A DNA stretch of 64,000 bases from positions 4,898,001-4,962,000 of the forward strand of contig NZ_CP195100.1 in NCBI RefSeq assembly GCF_051175315.1, in the 5' to 3' direction. Below the pieces are notes generated by a model. That model was not told the origin of the DNA. It searched no databases and was given only the letters and a program-made list of their open reading frames with translations. How positions within the stretch are numbered: position 1 is the first letter of the stretch; each line of letters begins with the position of its first letter. A program made the translations under genes and the position numbers. The stretch comes from Tundrisphaera sp051175315. Its GTDB lineage: Bacteria > Planctomycetota > Planctomycetia > Isosphaerales > Isosphaeraceae. Of the stretch, positions 27,953 to 36,010 are shown piece by piece.

Positions 27953-29257
27953 TGTACGGTGCAGGGACATGGGTGGCGCCGGGCGCAGGGACATGGGTGG
28001 CGCGCCCGGCCGATCGAAGTTTACACCATCGTCCATGCCGTCACGCCGGGCTTCAACTGCTCCGCGGCGATGACCCGGGCCCGGTGGGTCCCGTAGTACA
28101 CCTCCACCTGGTGCCCCTGGTCGTCCACCCTCACCCGCTCGCCGGACAGCCCCACCCCCACCTTGATCCGGGCGCGACGCCAGCGGGTCGACCCGTCCTG
28201 GCCCACCACCCGCACCTCGGCGTCGGCCGGGTAGGTGATCTCGGGCACCGCGTCGGGCCGGCGACGCGGGCTGGGCGCCCAGCGGGTCGCCGGCGGCTCA
28301 TCCCCCAGCGCCTCGTGCGGCCGGACCGAGTTGTACACCGGCCGCCACGCCTCCAGGTCGGCCCGGAAGTGCTCCGACTCATCGCGCCTGACCTTGGGCC
28401 AGACCTCGCGTTCCAGGGTGCCGTGGAACCGCTCGACCTTGCCCTGGGTCTGCGGGTGGTAGGCCCGCCCGTGCAGCGGCCGGATCCCCAGGCGGATCAG
28501 CCAGGCGTCGAAGCCCGACAGCCCCACCCCGGTGTTGCGGGCCGAGAAGGCGTTGTCGCAGAGGATCGCCTCGGGCATCCCGACCTCCCCGTACAACCCC
28601 CACAGGACCGCCTGGGTGGTGGCATAAGTCATGTCGGCGCAGGGCCTCAGGGCGAGCAGGTAGCGGCTGTGGTCGTCGATGATCGAGAGCGTGACGACCC
28701 GGCAACGCCCGACCTCCAGCGGCCCCTTGAAGTCGAGCTGCCAGAGCTGGTTGGGCCCGGGCCTCTCGAACCGCTGGGGGGCCGGGGTGGGCGGCGGGGC
28801 GGCGGCGGGCGCGGCGACGCGGCCGTGGCGGCGAAGGATCGCGGCGATGGTGCGGATCGGCGGGGCCTGGTGCCCCTGGGCCTTGAGATGGGCGTGGAGC
28901 TTGCGGGGCCCCCATCCGTGGCGATCGCGGGCCTCCAGGACGATCAGCTCCCGGTCGTCGGCGGTGCGGGAGGGGCTTCTGGCCGGGCGTCGAGAGCGGT
29001 CGGCCAGGGGGCGATCGGGCTCGGCGTCGTGGCGGGCCAGCCACTTGAAGGCGGTCTTGCGGCTGACGCCGTAGCGTCGGGCGGCCTCGGCGACGGAGAG
29101 GCCGGCGGTGCGGACGGCATGGACCAAGGCGATGCGCTGCTCGGTCACGGGATCGACTTTCCAGGGCATCTCGGGCCTCCTTTCGAGGCCCGATTCTCCC
29201 CTCCAGGCGCCACCCATGTCCCTGCACTCACCGTAACCCATGTCCCTGCATTGAACA
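27953..29257 (-). mobile_element. IS481-like insertion sequence, complete
   Basis: 1305 bp. Ends begin TGTACGGTGCAGGGACATGG (left) and TGTTCAATGCAGGGACATGG (right, complement); 19 of the first 22 bases match. It is flanked by a 6-bp direct repeat GCAAGC (27947-27952 and 29258-29263). Each end has two copies of the 14-mer GCAGGGACATGGGT: at 27961 and 27985 on the left, and as the complement at 29212 and 29236 on the right. These are probably tandem transposase-binding sites. It carries one intact transposase gene. The target is the exact centre of a repeat-arm palindrome. Intact ends and target duplication imply a recent insertion. Confidence 0.92.
28021..29169 (-). CDS. IS481-family transposase (DDE integrase core)
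   Basis: 382 aa from the ATG at 29169, with AAAGGAGG six bases upstream. The frame is open upstream to 29340, beyond the IS end, so the longer form is excluded. The N-terminal HTH is RTAGLSVAEAARRYGVSRKT with AFKWLARHD; a second helical region includes GWGPRKLHAHLKAQGHQ. The rve core has D in WQLDFKGPLEVGR, D in ILCDNAFSARN and E in GKVERFHGTLERE, the catalytic DDE set. The C-terminal region resembles the IS481 tail (YNSVRPHEALGDEPPATRW). It appears complete and possibly active. Confidence 0.95.
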   Translation of the reverse strand: MPWKVDPVTEQRIALVHAVRTAGLSVAEAARRYGVSRKTAFKWLARHDAEPDRPLADRSRRPARSPSRTADDRELIVLEARDRHGWGPRKLHAHLKAQGHQAPPIRTIAAILRRHGRVAAPAAAPPPTPAPQRFERPGPNQLWQLDFKGPLEVGRCRVVTLSIIDDHSRYLLALRPCADMTYATTQAVLWGLYGEVGMPEAILCDNAFSARNTGVGLSGFDAWLIRLGIRPLHGRAYHPQTQGKVERFHGTLEREVWPKVRRDESEHFRADLEAWRPVYNSVRPHEALGDEPPATRWAPSPRRRPDAVPEITYPADAEVRVVGQDGSTRWRRARIKVGVGLSGERVRVDDQGHQVEVYYGTHRARVIAAEQLKPGVTAWTMV

Positions 29258-29410
29258 GCAAGCCAACCACAGCCACCCGGAGGCCAGAATGCCAAAATCA
29301 AAAGGCTCACCCAAACACACGTATTGCGTTCGGACGACACTTGTCCCAGGCGGCCGGGGCGGCTAGGATGAGCCGATTATCCGACACCTGTCCCATATTT
29401 CCGGTGCGCC

Positions 29411-31003
29411 ATGCTCCCACATGCCCGAGGGCTCGGCCTCGTCCTCCTGATGGCCGCCTTCGCCGGGGCGGAGACCCCCGATGCCGCGGTCTTGGTGCGC
29501 AAAGCCCGCGCCGACGAGGCGTGGATCGACCGGGTCGACAGCTTCCAACTCAAGGCCGAGGTCGTCTGGGAACGGACCCCACGCGGGATCGCCCGGCAAC
29601 GCAAGGAGATGCAGGCCCAGTTCCCCGGGGCGAACCTCGACGGGGAGTTCAATCTGCAGCCCCGGGGCGTCCAGCAGGTGGAACTGGCCTTCGACCGCCG
29701 CCGTGTGATGATCCGGGATGTCTGGCCCTGGGGCGTCGATGATCTGCGGGTCTGGGACGGCCGGAGGTACGTCGGCCGGGAATCCCCGAAGGATGCCGCC
29801 AGGCGGGACAGCATCATGATCGCGCGGGAACCGGAGCATCGCCTGAATCAGGTGATGGCCGACCTGTCCAGCTTCCGGGCCCGGCCTCACGGGTTCTGGT
29901 GGCTGCCGGCCGCGGACCGCGAGCAGCTCGCCGCGATGACGACCCGGCCGGAGGAGTTCGCCTACGCCGGCCGCGACCGCTTCGAAGGCACCGAGTGCGA
30001 CGTCGTCTGCCGGTGGGGGAGTTGGGAACGCTATTACATCGCCGACGGCCGGCTCCGCGGGCTGAAAGTCGGCGCCCAGGCCCGGCCCATCTTTGATGCG
30101 AAACTCCTGGAATTCCACCGCCGCGAAGGGATCCCCCTCTTCGCCCGGTCGGCCGAGGAGGCCCGGGCGATCAACCTCCGGCTCTCGGCGAAGATGCTGG
30201 AGCTGACCGAACCCTCCCACGAGTTCGGGCTGGCCGACTACCGGGAGATCACCCCCGGCTGCTGGCTGCCGATGACCCAGACCTGCACGCTCCGGTTCAT
30301 CGACGACGACGGCACCAACGCCGTGGACCTGACCAAGACGGTCCGGGTCACCGAGGCCCGCGTCGGGGAACCCTTGCCCGATGCGCTCTTCGAGGTCGAG
30401 ATCAAGCCGGGGGCGCAGGTCCACGACCAGACCGGAAACCCGCCCCTGTCCTATCGCCACAAGGCCGCATTCTCGCCCGAGGAGTGGGCCGCGATCGTCG
30501 CCGAGGGGAAGGCCCGCGCCAAACGCGACGAGGCCCGCGAGCGGAAGCAGGCCGCGCTCGTCGGCCAGCCGATCCCCGACTTCCCGGCTGGGGCGACCTG
30601 GACCGACGGCCCTCCGCTCGACCGGGACGACCTGAAGGGGAAGGTCGTCCTGCTCGACTTCTGGGCCGAGTGGTGCGGCCCCTGCCGCACCGACCTGCCG
30701 ACGCTGGCCGGGGTCCACGAGAAACGGGCCGAGAATGGCATCACGGTGATCGGCGTCCACCCCCCCGGCAGCGACCCGGACGCGATCGCGAAGGTGCGGC
30801 AGGACTTCCACCTGGCCTATCCCACCGTCGTCGATGTCGTGCCCCCGGATGGGGCGACCTCGTGGGGGGCGTTCTACGAGAAGCTGGGCGTGAACCGCAT
30901 CCCCCACGCCGTGCTGGTCGGTCGCGAGGGGAAGATCCTCGCGACCGGGGAGTTGAACGACGTGCTGGGACAGGCCCTGGAGATCGGCCGGGAGGGCCGG
31001 TGA
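29411..31003 (+). CDS. Secreted TlpA-like thioredoxin-fold protein with large N-terminal domain
   Basis: 530 aa with a signal peptide (MLPHARGLGLVLLMAAFAGA). Residues 20-370 form a beta-rich domain resembling outer-membrane lipoprotein-sorting-type folds (FDRRRVMIRDVWPWGVDDLR, GTECDVVCRW, YREITPGCWLPMTQTCTLRF). A charged helix follows, and from about residue 385 a TlpA/ResA-type thioredoxin domain with Cys422-Gly-Pro-Cys425 in LDFWAEWCGPCRTDLPTL and a cis-Pro region NRIPHAVLVGREG. Such proteins reduce disulfides outside the cytoplasm, for example in cytochrome c maturation. Planctomycetes often fuse a TlpA domain behind a substrate-type domain, as here. Confidence 0.92.
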   Translation: MLPHARGLGLVLLMAAFAGAETPDAAVLVRKARADEAWIDRVDSFQLKAEVVWERTPRGIARQRKEMQAQFPGANLDGEFNLQPRGVQQVELAFDRRRVMIRDVWPWGVDDLRVWDGRRYVGRESPKDAARRDSIMIAREPEHRLNQVMADLSSFRARPHGFWWLPAADREQLAAMTTRPEEFAYAGRDRFEGTECDVVCRWGSWERYYIADGRLRGLKVGAQARPIFDAKLLEFHRREGIPLFARSAEEARAINLRLSAKMLELTEPSHEFGLADYREITPGCWLPMTQTCTLRFIDDDGTNAVDLTKTVRVTEARVGEPLPDALFEVEIKPGAQVHDQTGNPPLSYRHKAAFSPEEWAAIVAEGKARAKRDEARERKQAALVGQPIPDFPAGATWTDGPPLDRDDLKGKVVLLDFWAEWCGPCRTDLPTLAGVHEKRAENGITVIGVHPPGSDPDAIAKVRQDFHLAYPTVVDVVPPDGATSWGAFYEKLGVNRIPHAVLVGREGKILATGELNDVLGQALEIGREGR

Positions 31004-31021
31004 CGCCTCCCGACCCAAGAT

Positions 31022-31585
31022 TCAGCGGCCGTCGTCCTTGAGCCGGTATTCGACGTAGGGCGGGCTGGTGTCGAGGTCCAGGTGGATCGCCTCGTGGAGC
31101 CGGCCGACGAGGACGCGGATCTCGACGGCCCGCTCGTGCAGGGCATCGGCGCGGCGGCGGACGTCGGGGTTGGTCCGCCCGTCCATCCGGTCTTCCAGGT
31201 GCTCGGACAGGCGGTACAGCTCGCGGGCCGCCCGTTCCATCTGGCGGGCGTGGCCCCGGATGTCCTGGTTGTACTCGCGGGCCTCGGCCATCTCGATGGC
31301 GAAGTTGCGGAGCTGGTAGCGGAGGTCCACGAGCTTGTTGTATTCCGGGGCCCTCCGGAAGAACTCCAGCTCCTGCCGATAGGCCCACATCTCATCGCGG
31401 AGCCGGTTCATGAGCTGGGCGACCCGCCGATCGACCAGGATCGGCGGCGGCGGCCGGAACGCCCCGGGCTGTCCCGGCGGGACGAACCGGGGACCTCGAT
31501 TGTCCTGCGGCGGCTGGGCCCGGGCGTGATCGGGCGTGAGCAAGGCGGCCGCGGCCATCACGGCCGCCAGGGGGACCCATCGCAT
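31022..31585 (-). CDS. Secreted helical protein
   Basis: 187 aa from the ATG at 31585 with GGAGG seven bases upstream. Signal peptide (VPLAAVMAAAALLTPDHARA), Pro-rich spacer, then an almost fully helical body with coiled-coil character (VAQLMNRLRDEMWAYRQELE, EYNQDIRGHARQMERAAREL, RADALHERAVEIRVLVGRLH). Periplasmic, four-helix-like; no catalytic motif. Converges on the TlpA-like gene 18 bp away. Function unknown. Confidence 0.8.
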   Translation of the reverse strand: MRWVPLAAVMAAAALLTPDHARAQPPQDNRGPRFVPPGQPGAFRPPPPILVDRRVAQLMNRLRDEMWAYRQELEFFRRAPEYNKLVDLRYQLRNFAIEMAEAREYNQDIRGHARQMERAARELYRLSEHLEDRMDGRTNPDVRRRADALHERAVEIRVLVGRLHEAIHLDLDTSPPYVEYRLKDDGR

Positions 31586-31706
31586 GCGTCGTCCTCCGGA
31601 ACCAGGGCGGAACCCGCCCCGCGCGGCGTGCGGGCCATCTCCCGCGCCCGGCGGGGCGTTACCCTTCACCACGGGCAAACCCCGCGCCAGGATCGACCCG
31701 AGAGGT

Positions 31707-32102
31707 TCAACCCGCCTCGGACGGGCGGGCCAGGGCCGTCCGGCCCATGACGGCGGCGGCCAGCCAGGTCGCGACGCCCATCATCGCGCCGAAGGCCACG
31801 CAGACGACCGTCGCCCCGGCGTAGGCCGCGGGCCACGAGCCCGGCAGCCCCGCCCGGACCGGCCCCAGGATGAAGAATGGCAGGCAGATCGCCGCGTGCA
31901 GGAATCCGCCCACCGCCCCGCCGCGAATGCCCCGGCCCCCGCCTCGGCGATCCCAGAGGATGCCCACGAGTGGGGGCACGACCATCAGTGCCGGCGCGAA
32001 GTGGCCGGGGGCAGCCCGGGCGACGATGGCCAGTCCCAATGCGCACGCCCCGATGGCGGCCATCAGAACGACCAGGGTGAGTCGGGGGCGGGTCGGACGC
32101 AT
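31707..32102 (-). CDS. Four-helix integral membrane protein
   Basis: 131 aa. Four hydrophobic segments are visible: LTLVVLMAAIGACALGLAIV, FAPALMVVPPLVGILW, GFLHAAICLPFFILG, and AAYAGATVVCVAFGAMMGVA with TWLAAAV. No known family. Its upstream region holds a short perfect hairpin (32130-32151). It lies between two minus-strand genes but is separated from each by about 100 bp. Confidence 0.7.
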   Translation of the reverse strand: MRPTRPRLTLVVLMAAIGACALGLAIVARAAPGHFAPALMVVPPLVGILWDRRGGGRGIRGGAVGGFLHAAICLPFFILGPVRAGLPGSWPAAYAGATVVCVAFGAMMGVATWLAAAVMGRTALARPSEAG

Positions 32103-32129
32103 GGCCGGATCCTTGGGGGACGCCCGTCA

Positions 32130-32151
32130 ATGCTGGTGATGCTACCAGCAT
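32130..32151. promoter_or_regulatory. Short perfect hairpin / dyad upstream of membrane protein gene
   Basis: ATGCTGGT (32130-32137) and ACCAGCAT (32144-32151) are perfect inverted repeats around GATGCT. The dyad lies 27 bp upstream of the start at 32102 and 45 bp after the gene ending at 32197. It could be an operator or a weak terminator of the upstream gene; there is no T run. Confidence 0.4.
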
Positions 32152-32196
32152 ACCAAGATCTTCATCCCTTCGCCTGGTGGGGGGCGCCCCTGGCGG

Positions 32197-32835
32197 CTAT
32201 CCGTTGCCGCGACCGATCAGCGCAAGGATCGTCTCGGGTGCCACATTCCGGCCCACGAACCGGGGCCAGCCGTCCGTGTAAGCGGCATAGAACCCGTCCT
32301 CGAACGAACCCCCGAACTTCGGCAACGGTTTCCCCTCGTCGTAGGGCAGGTCCTCCGGCTTGGCCCAGGGGACCGGATCGGCCGCCTCGACGACCAGGAA
32401 GGTCGGGTTGGCCACTCGGACACGTCCCAGGATCTCGGGGCCATCCTCCCCGTCGAACAGGGCCCCCGGGCCGACGATCGCCTGGTAATGGGTCGCGTGC
32501 GGAATCCCGTCCGTCCGCGTGGCCGACGCGTAGACGCGCGGCATCTCCTCCAGCAACGGCCGGTTGTGCGGGCTGTCCCAGGCTTCGTCGAGGTGGAACT
32601 TCCGGTAGAGCGAATGCTGCTCGACGAAAGGCAGGATCGCGACCCGCCAGCTCAGGAGCGGCCTGCCGTCCTTGCGGATCGCGGGCGCGGGGAGCTGCCC
32701 GCCGTTCGCCTTGGCGAAGTTGTGCAAGGCCAGGGCGATGAACTTCAGGTTGTTGGCGGCCCTGGCACGGGGATCGGGATGGCCGAGGTAGTCCTCGCAT
32801 TTCCAGGGGACTGGCTGCGATGCGGGCTGATTCAC
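32197..32835 (-). CDS. DUF1559-type protein lacking the pilin N-terminus
   Basis: 212 aa. The region AANNLKFIALALHNFAKANG matches the start of the DUF1559 domain (NNLKQxGLALHNY in its relatives), followed by SWRVAILPFVEQHSLYRKF and DSPHNRPLLEEMP. The prepilin FTLIEL segment is absent: the protein opens MNQPASQPVPWKCEDYLGHP, without a signal peptide. It would therefore stay cytoplasmic or be an evolutionary relic. The C-terminus lacks the usual HPGGVN...DGSV ending, having EDGFYAAYTDGWPRFVGRNV instead. Codon use is normal, arguing for a real gene. Confidence 0.8.
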   Translation of the reverse strand: MNQPASQPVPWKCEDYLGHPDPRARAANNLKFIALALHNFAKANGGQLPAPAIRKDGRPLLSWRVAILPFVEQHSLYRKFHLDEAWDSPHNRPLLEEMPRVYASATRTDGIPHATHYQAIVGPGALFDGEDGPEILGRVRVANPTFLVVEAADPVPWAKPEDLPYDEGKPLPKFGGSFEDGFYAAYTDGWPRFVGRNVAPETILALIGRGNG

Positions 32836-33287
32836 CGCTCACCTCCGGAGGTTGGATGATCGTGGCCTGGGGAATCCCTCCGCGACGCCGCCCGTCAGAC
32901 TCCCGGATCGATGCCGGTGCATATGCGGTCGGAGAAGGCTCGAACAGGCCACGGAGAGGGATTCCCCATCATGAATCCGACTATTGTCGGAGATTGCCAG
33001 CTTCGTCGAGCCGAAGGCCCTCGTCAATGGGGGGAGATCCGTTCGCACGTCGCATCGACCCGAGAGATCAGGCTCGATCGCGGGCGACCTCGCCCGAGCA
33101 TCGATAGGAAGCACAATTTCTCACGTTTGAGAGCGTGCGATTCATCGCCCCGTCATCCCCCCGGCAAGACGACCCGGGTCGGGTTCCGCCACACGCGGGC
33201 GATCGGTTGGGCCTGGGGGTCGGGGGGATCGGTGCCGAAGAACATCGACGGGCGTGCCATCCAGGAGTCTTCCAGATCCCCGAGAAG
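32836..33287. other. Gene-poor region containing a duplicated gene 3' end
   Basis: 452 bp with no convincing gene. Its main feature is 33154-33240, an 87-bp copy of the 3' end of the gene at 34190-35980. G+C is lower than average between about 32960 and 33140. Apparent reading frames here lack RBS and normal codon use. Confidence 0.55.
33154..33240. repeat. Direct repeat, left copy: duplicated 3' end of the 34190-35980 gene
   Basis: 87 bp, starting CATCCCCCCGGCAAGACGAC, matches 34191-34277 with four substitutions and no gaps by eye, in the same orientation. The right copy is the living 3' end (last 29 codons) of the secreted-protein gene; this left copy is detached from any gene. An Imm52-like gene lies between the two. 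Confidence 0.92.
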
Positions 33288-34016
33288 TTATCGGTTCGAC
33301 CTCTCTACACCGCCTCCATTAAGCTTGGAGGCGATGAGCTTGGCTCGTCTCAGGTGGTTACCGTTGGCGGTAGAGAACCGCTGCCTGGTGGCGACGATCA
33401 GTTGACCGGCCTCCCCGATCGGGATGACCTCGATCGCACGGTCGAATTCCGGGAGCACCAGCCTTCGGTTGGCCACATATGTCATCCAACCCACGTCGAT
33501 CTCTTGGTCTGGGTTGCCGAGTTCATCGTCGAGCCTCCCGGACCAGACCTGACCGACCTCCGGATCCCAGCACGCGATGATGAGCCGACAGTGGCCGATT
33601 AGCGATTCGGCACGGCACAACCTCTTCCCAGCGGACCCGGTGGCTGGCAAGGGCATGGTGATCGAGTTGAGAACATAGTGCGAATAGCCGCCACAATTGA
33701 TCCGAAGGGTGAGATCCCAAAGACCTCCGGTCGCCAGGTTCACGGTGAAACCGAGTGGGGCAATCGGCTTGAATGGCGCGACCTCCTCCCTCTGGATCTC
33801 CCGACGGCACAACTCCTCAATCGCTCCGGTCTCAAGGAGGAGCGGAGCGCTTTTGGATTGATCCGACCCTCGGCCACTCCGCGGATACCAATGGGAATAA
33901 ACCGTATCAAATGCCGTCAACTGCTCCAGGTAGAGGAGGAGGCGAGCCGCGACCTCCTCGACTCCCTCCCGACGTGGTCCCCAGAAGAACCGCAGCAGGA
34001 ACGTCTCTTGCATCAT
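33288..34016 (-). CDS. Imm52-like orphan immunity protein
   Basis: 242 aa from the ATG at 34016 (adjacent ATG at 34013). The N-terminus ETFLLRFFWGPRREGVEEVA with ARLLLYLEQLTAFDTVYSHW resembles the opening of the Imm52 family of polymorphic-toxin immunity proteins; later GW motifs (GGLWDLTLRINCGGYSHYVL, VGWMTYVANRR) also fit. Recognition is from memory. No toxin gene is adjacent, so it is an orphan, protecting against toxins of neighbours if functional. G+C is clearly below that of neighbours and codon choice differs, suggesting acquisition. It is flanked by 87-bp direct repeats from the end of the next gene. Confidence 0.7.
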   Translation of the reverse strand: MMQETFLLRFFWGPRREGVEEVAARLLLYLEQLTAFDTVYSHWYPRSGRGSDQSKSAPLLLETGAIEELCRREIQREEVAPFKPIAPLGFTVNLATGGLWDLTLRINCGGYSHYVLNSITMPLPATGSAGKRLCRAESLIGHCRLIIACWDPEVGQVWSGRLDDELGNPDQEIDVGWMTYVANRRLVLPEFDRAIEVIPIGEAGQLIVATRQRFSTANGNHLRRAKLIASKLNGGGVERSNR

Positions 34017-34189
34017 CGGTTCTTCTTGTGCATTTCCATGAATCAATTTGATGTGAATATCTGTGATTCTGATTGGCCTAAGCATGTTCGTGCTTGGGCG
34101 GCCGTGGCTGGCTGCGGGCCATCCGGCCGGAGAGCCTGCCGCGAGCGATCATGCGCCGGAGTTTGCGGGTTGGCACGTAGCCGCGATGA

Positions 34190-35980
34190 TCATCCCCCCG
34201 GCAAGACGACCCGGGTCGGGTTCCGCCACACGCGGGCGATCGGCTGGGCCTGGGGGGCGGGGGGCTCGGTGGCGAAGGTGGGCGGGGCGCCGTCGCGGCC
34301 GGGGGTGGCGTAGAGGGGGACGGTGGTCGCGGGGGCGTCCTTGAGGTCGGCGGGCAGGGCGTGGATCTCCAGCGCGCCGAGTTTGACGGGGATCGTGCCG
34401 GGGGCGGGGCGGTCGCGGGCGAAGAAGGCGATGGGGTGGCCGGGGGTGCGGAGGGCGTAGTCCTGGCCCTGGCGGTAGACCGGGACCGGGAGGTTGAGCC
34501 GGTCGTCGCCGAGGTCGAGCCGGTACATGATCTGGTTGTAGTCGTAGCGCGGGGTGGGGTCGGTGTTGCCCGAGAACGAGGCGGTGTAGGTGCCCTCGAA
34601 ATAGATCGTGCGGCCGTTATCTTTGGCGAACTCGGGGTGCTGGCGGGGGTTGTAGAACGAGTACTTGTCGTGGGTCACGACCTTGCGGGCGTACACCCAG
34701 GGGCCGAGCGGGGCGTCGGCCTCGGCGTACCAGATTTCGCCGAGGTTCGACGAGGTGCCGCCGATCTCGCAGGCGATCATGACCCAGCGATTGCGGAACG
34801 GGTTGGGGAAGGCCGAGCCCCGGTGGGCGACGACCGTCCGGCCGGTGTCGGCGTCGCGGAGCGGGTGGAGGGCCTGCTCGCGGTCGATCCGCCCGGCGCG
34901 GATCCAGCCGTCCTCGTCCGGTCCGTCCAGGGTCGGGGCGCCCTGGCGCCACGCGTAGCGCGGGGCGCCGGTTTCGTCGCGGTCGATCTTCGGCTGGGCG
35001 GTGGTCGAGCCGGGGAGGAGGCAGGTGAACGCCTCGTAGCGGGCGAGATCGAGGTAGGCCTCGGCCGTGGCCGGGACGCGGACCAGGGGGTAGGGATCGG
35101 CGAAGTAGACGTAGTCGACCCCGCCCTCGCTGTGGCGGGACGGGTGGCCGAACGGGCGGATCGGGGCGTCCAGCGGGATCGGGGCGGCCTTGGCGAACCG
35201 CTCCGTCCTGGGGTCGAACTCGATCAGCCCACGCTCATAAGTCTCCATCGGCGGCTTGATCTTGGCGTAGGCCGCGAACAGGCGCTCCCGGCCGGTGGCG
35301 TCGGGCACGACCGTCACGCCGTCGATCCAGGTCGGGCCGGGGCCGGGCATCTTGGCCGACGCGGCGGCGAAGCCGTCGGGGCCGGTGCTGTAGTCGAGGT
35401 CGACGCCGAGGTCGGGGTCGAGCCCGCCGTCGGCCGGGAATTTCGACGAGGCGGTCGGGGTGTCGAACAGCCCGAGCGGATATTTGGGCCGGTTGGTATC
35501 CCCCCAGAACCAGCGGATCTTGCCGCCGAACAGGGCGATCTGGACGCTGTCCGAGCCGAACACCTGGGCGTTCAGGGCGGGCTGGCGGATCGGCACCGGC
35601 CGGCCCAGCAGGAGGCTGTCGCGATAGATCCCGCCCCCGGTCACGCGGTAGCGCCGTTCCGCGATGTTGACCCGGCGGACCTCGATCCGCGCGACGCCCC
35701 CGGGCTTGACGTTCAGGGCCTTGCCCGCCTGGCCGAACCCGTCCTTGGGGAAGTCGTAGCCGTGCCCCTTGACGTGGAAGAAGACGGGCTGATCCATCAG
35801 GCCCGGTTCGTCGAACGCCGCCAGGCCGTGGCTGTCGGTGACCAGCCGGATGTCGTTGACCGTCCGCAACTCGATCAGGGGCACGCCCCGTTTGGTCTGG
35901 GCGTCGACGACCTCGATGGCGAACGGCGTGGGGCGGTCGGCGGCGATCAGCGCCAGGGCGAGCAGGGCGGGCCAGGTCAT
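34190..35980 (-). CDS. Secreted protein, probable beta-propeller glycosidase-like
   Basis: 596 aa. A signal peptide is seen (TWPALLALALIAADRPTPFA), then a small beta domain with a carboxypeptidase-regulatory look (VVDAQTKRGVPLIELRTVN, DSHGLAAFDEPG). From about residue 110 comes a large repetitive beta domain (IRWFWGDTNRPKYPLG, DYVYFADPYPLVRVPA, GEIWYAEADAPLGPWVYARK, YYNPRQHPEF-like region), resembling DUF4185 or GH43-like propellers that act on or bind polysaccharides. No catalytic residues assigned. Its last 87 coding bases are repeated at 33154-33240. Confidence 0.82.
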   Translation of the reverse strand: MTWPALLALALIAADRPTPFAIEVVDAQTKRGVPLIELRTVNDIRLVTDSHGLAAFDEPGLMDQPVFFHVKGHGYDFPKDGFGQAGKALNVKPGGVARIEVRRVNIAERRYRVTGGGIYRDSLLLGRPVPIRQPALNAQVFGSDSVQIALFGGKIRWFWGDTNRPKYPLGLFDTPTASSKFPADGGLDPDLGVDLDYSTGPDGFAAASAKMPGPGPTWIDGVTVVPDATGRERLFAAYAKIKPPMETYERGLIEFDPRTERFAKAAPIPLDAPIRPFGHPSRHSEGGVDYVYFADPYPLVRVPATAEAYLDLARYEAFTCLLPGSTTAQPKIDRDETGAPRYAWRQGAPTLDGPDEDGWIRAGRIDREQALHPLRDADTGRTVVAHRGSAFPNPFRNRWVMIACEIGGTSSNLGEIWYAEADAPLGPWVYARKVVTHDKYSFYNPRQHPEFAKDNGRTIYFEGTYTASFSGNTDPTPRYDYNQIMYRLDLGDDRLNLPVPVYRQGQDYALRTPGHPIAFFARDRPAPGTIPVKLGALEIHALPADLKDAPATTVPLYATPGRDGAPPTFATEPPAPQAQPIARVWRNPTRVVLPGG

Positions 35981-36010
35981 GGTGGGGGTCCCGGGGAGGG
36001 GATGGGTCGA

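Larger units (their letters stand above)
27777..29312. repeat. Palindromic-armed repeat, copy B, interrupted by an IS
   Basis: The left arm and core (about 27777-27952) and right arm (29258-29312) are one copy of the family seen at 20662-20905, split by an IS481-like element. The cores of A and B align in the same direction (ATCGCGGCACCGGGC in both). The outer arms do not: B's left arm matches A's right arm (TTCGGCGGTCCTGGGTGGC type), and B's right arm matches A's left arm (GCCAAAATCAAAAGG with CCGGAGGCCAGAAT). Either the core or the arms have been inverted in one lineage. Confidence 0.85.

Noticed and set aside
32911..33405. A 164-codon plus-strand frame
   Set aside because: It crosses the 87-bp duplicated gene end and runs antisense into the Imm52-like gene, has no RBS and has mixed composition.
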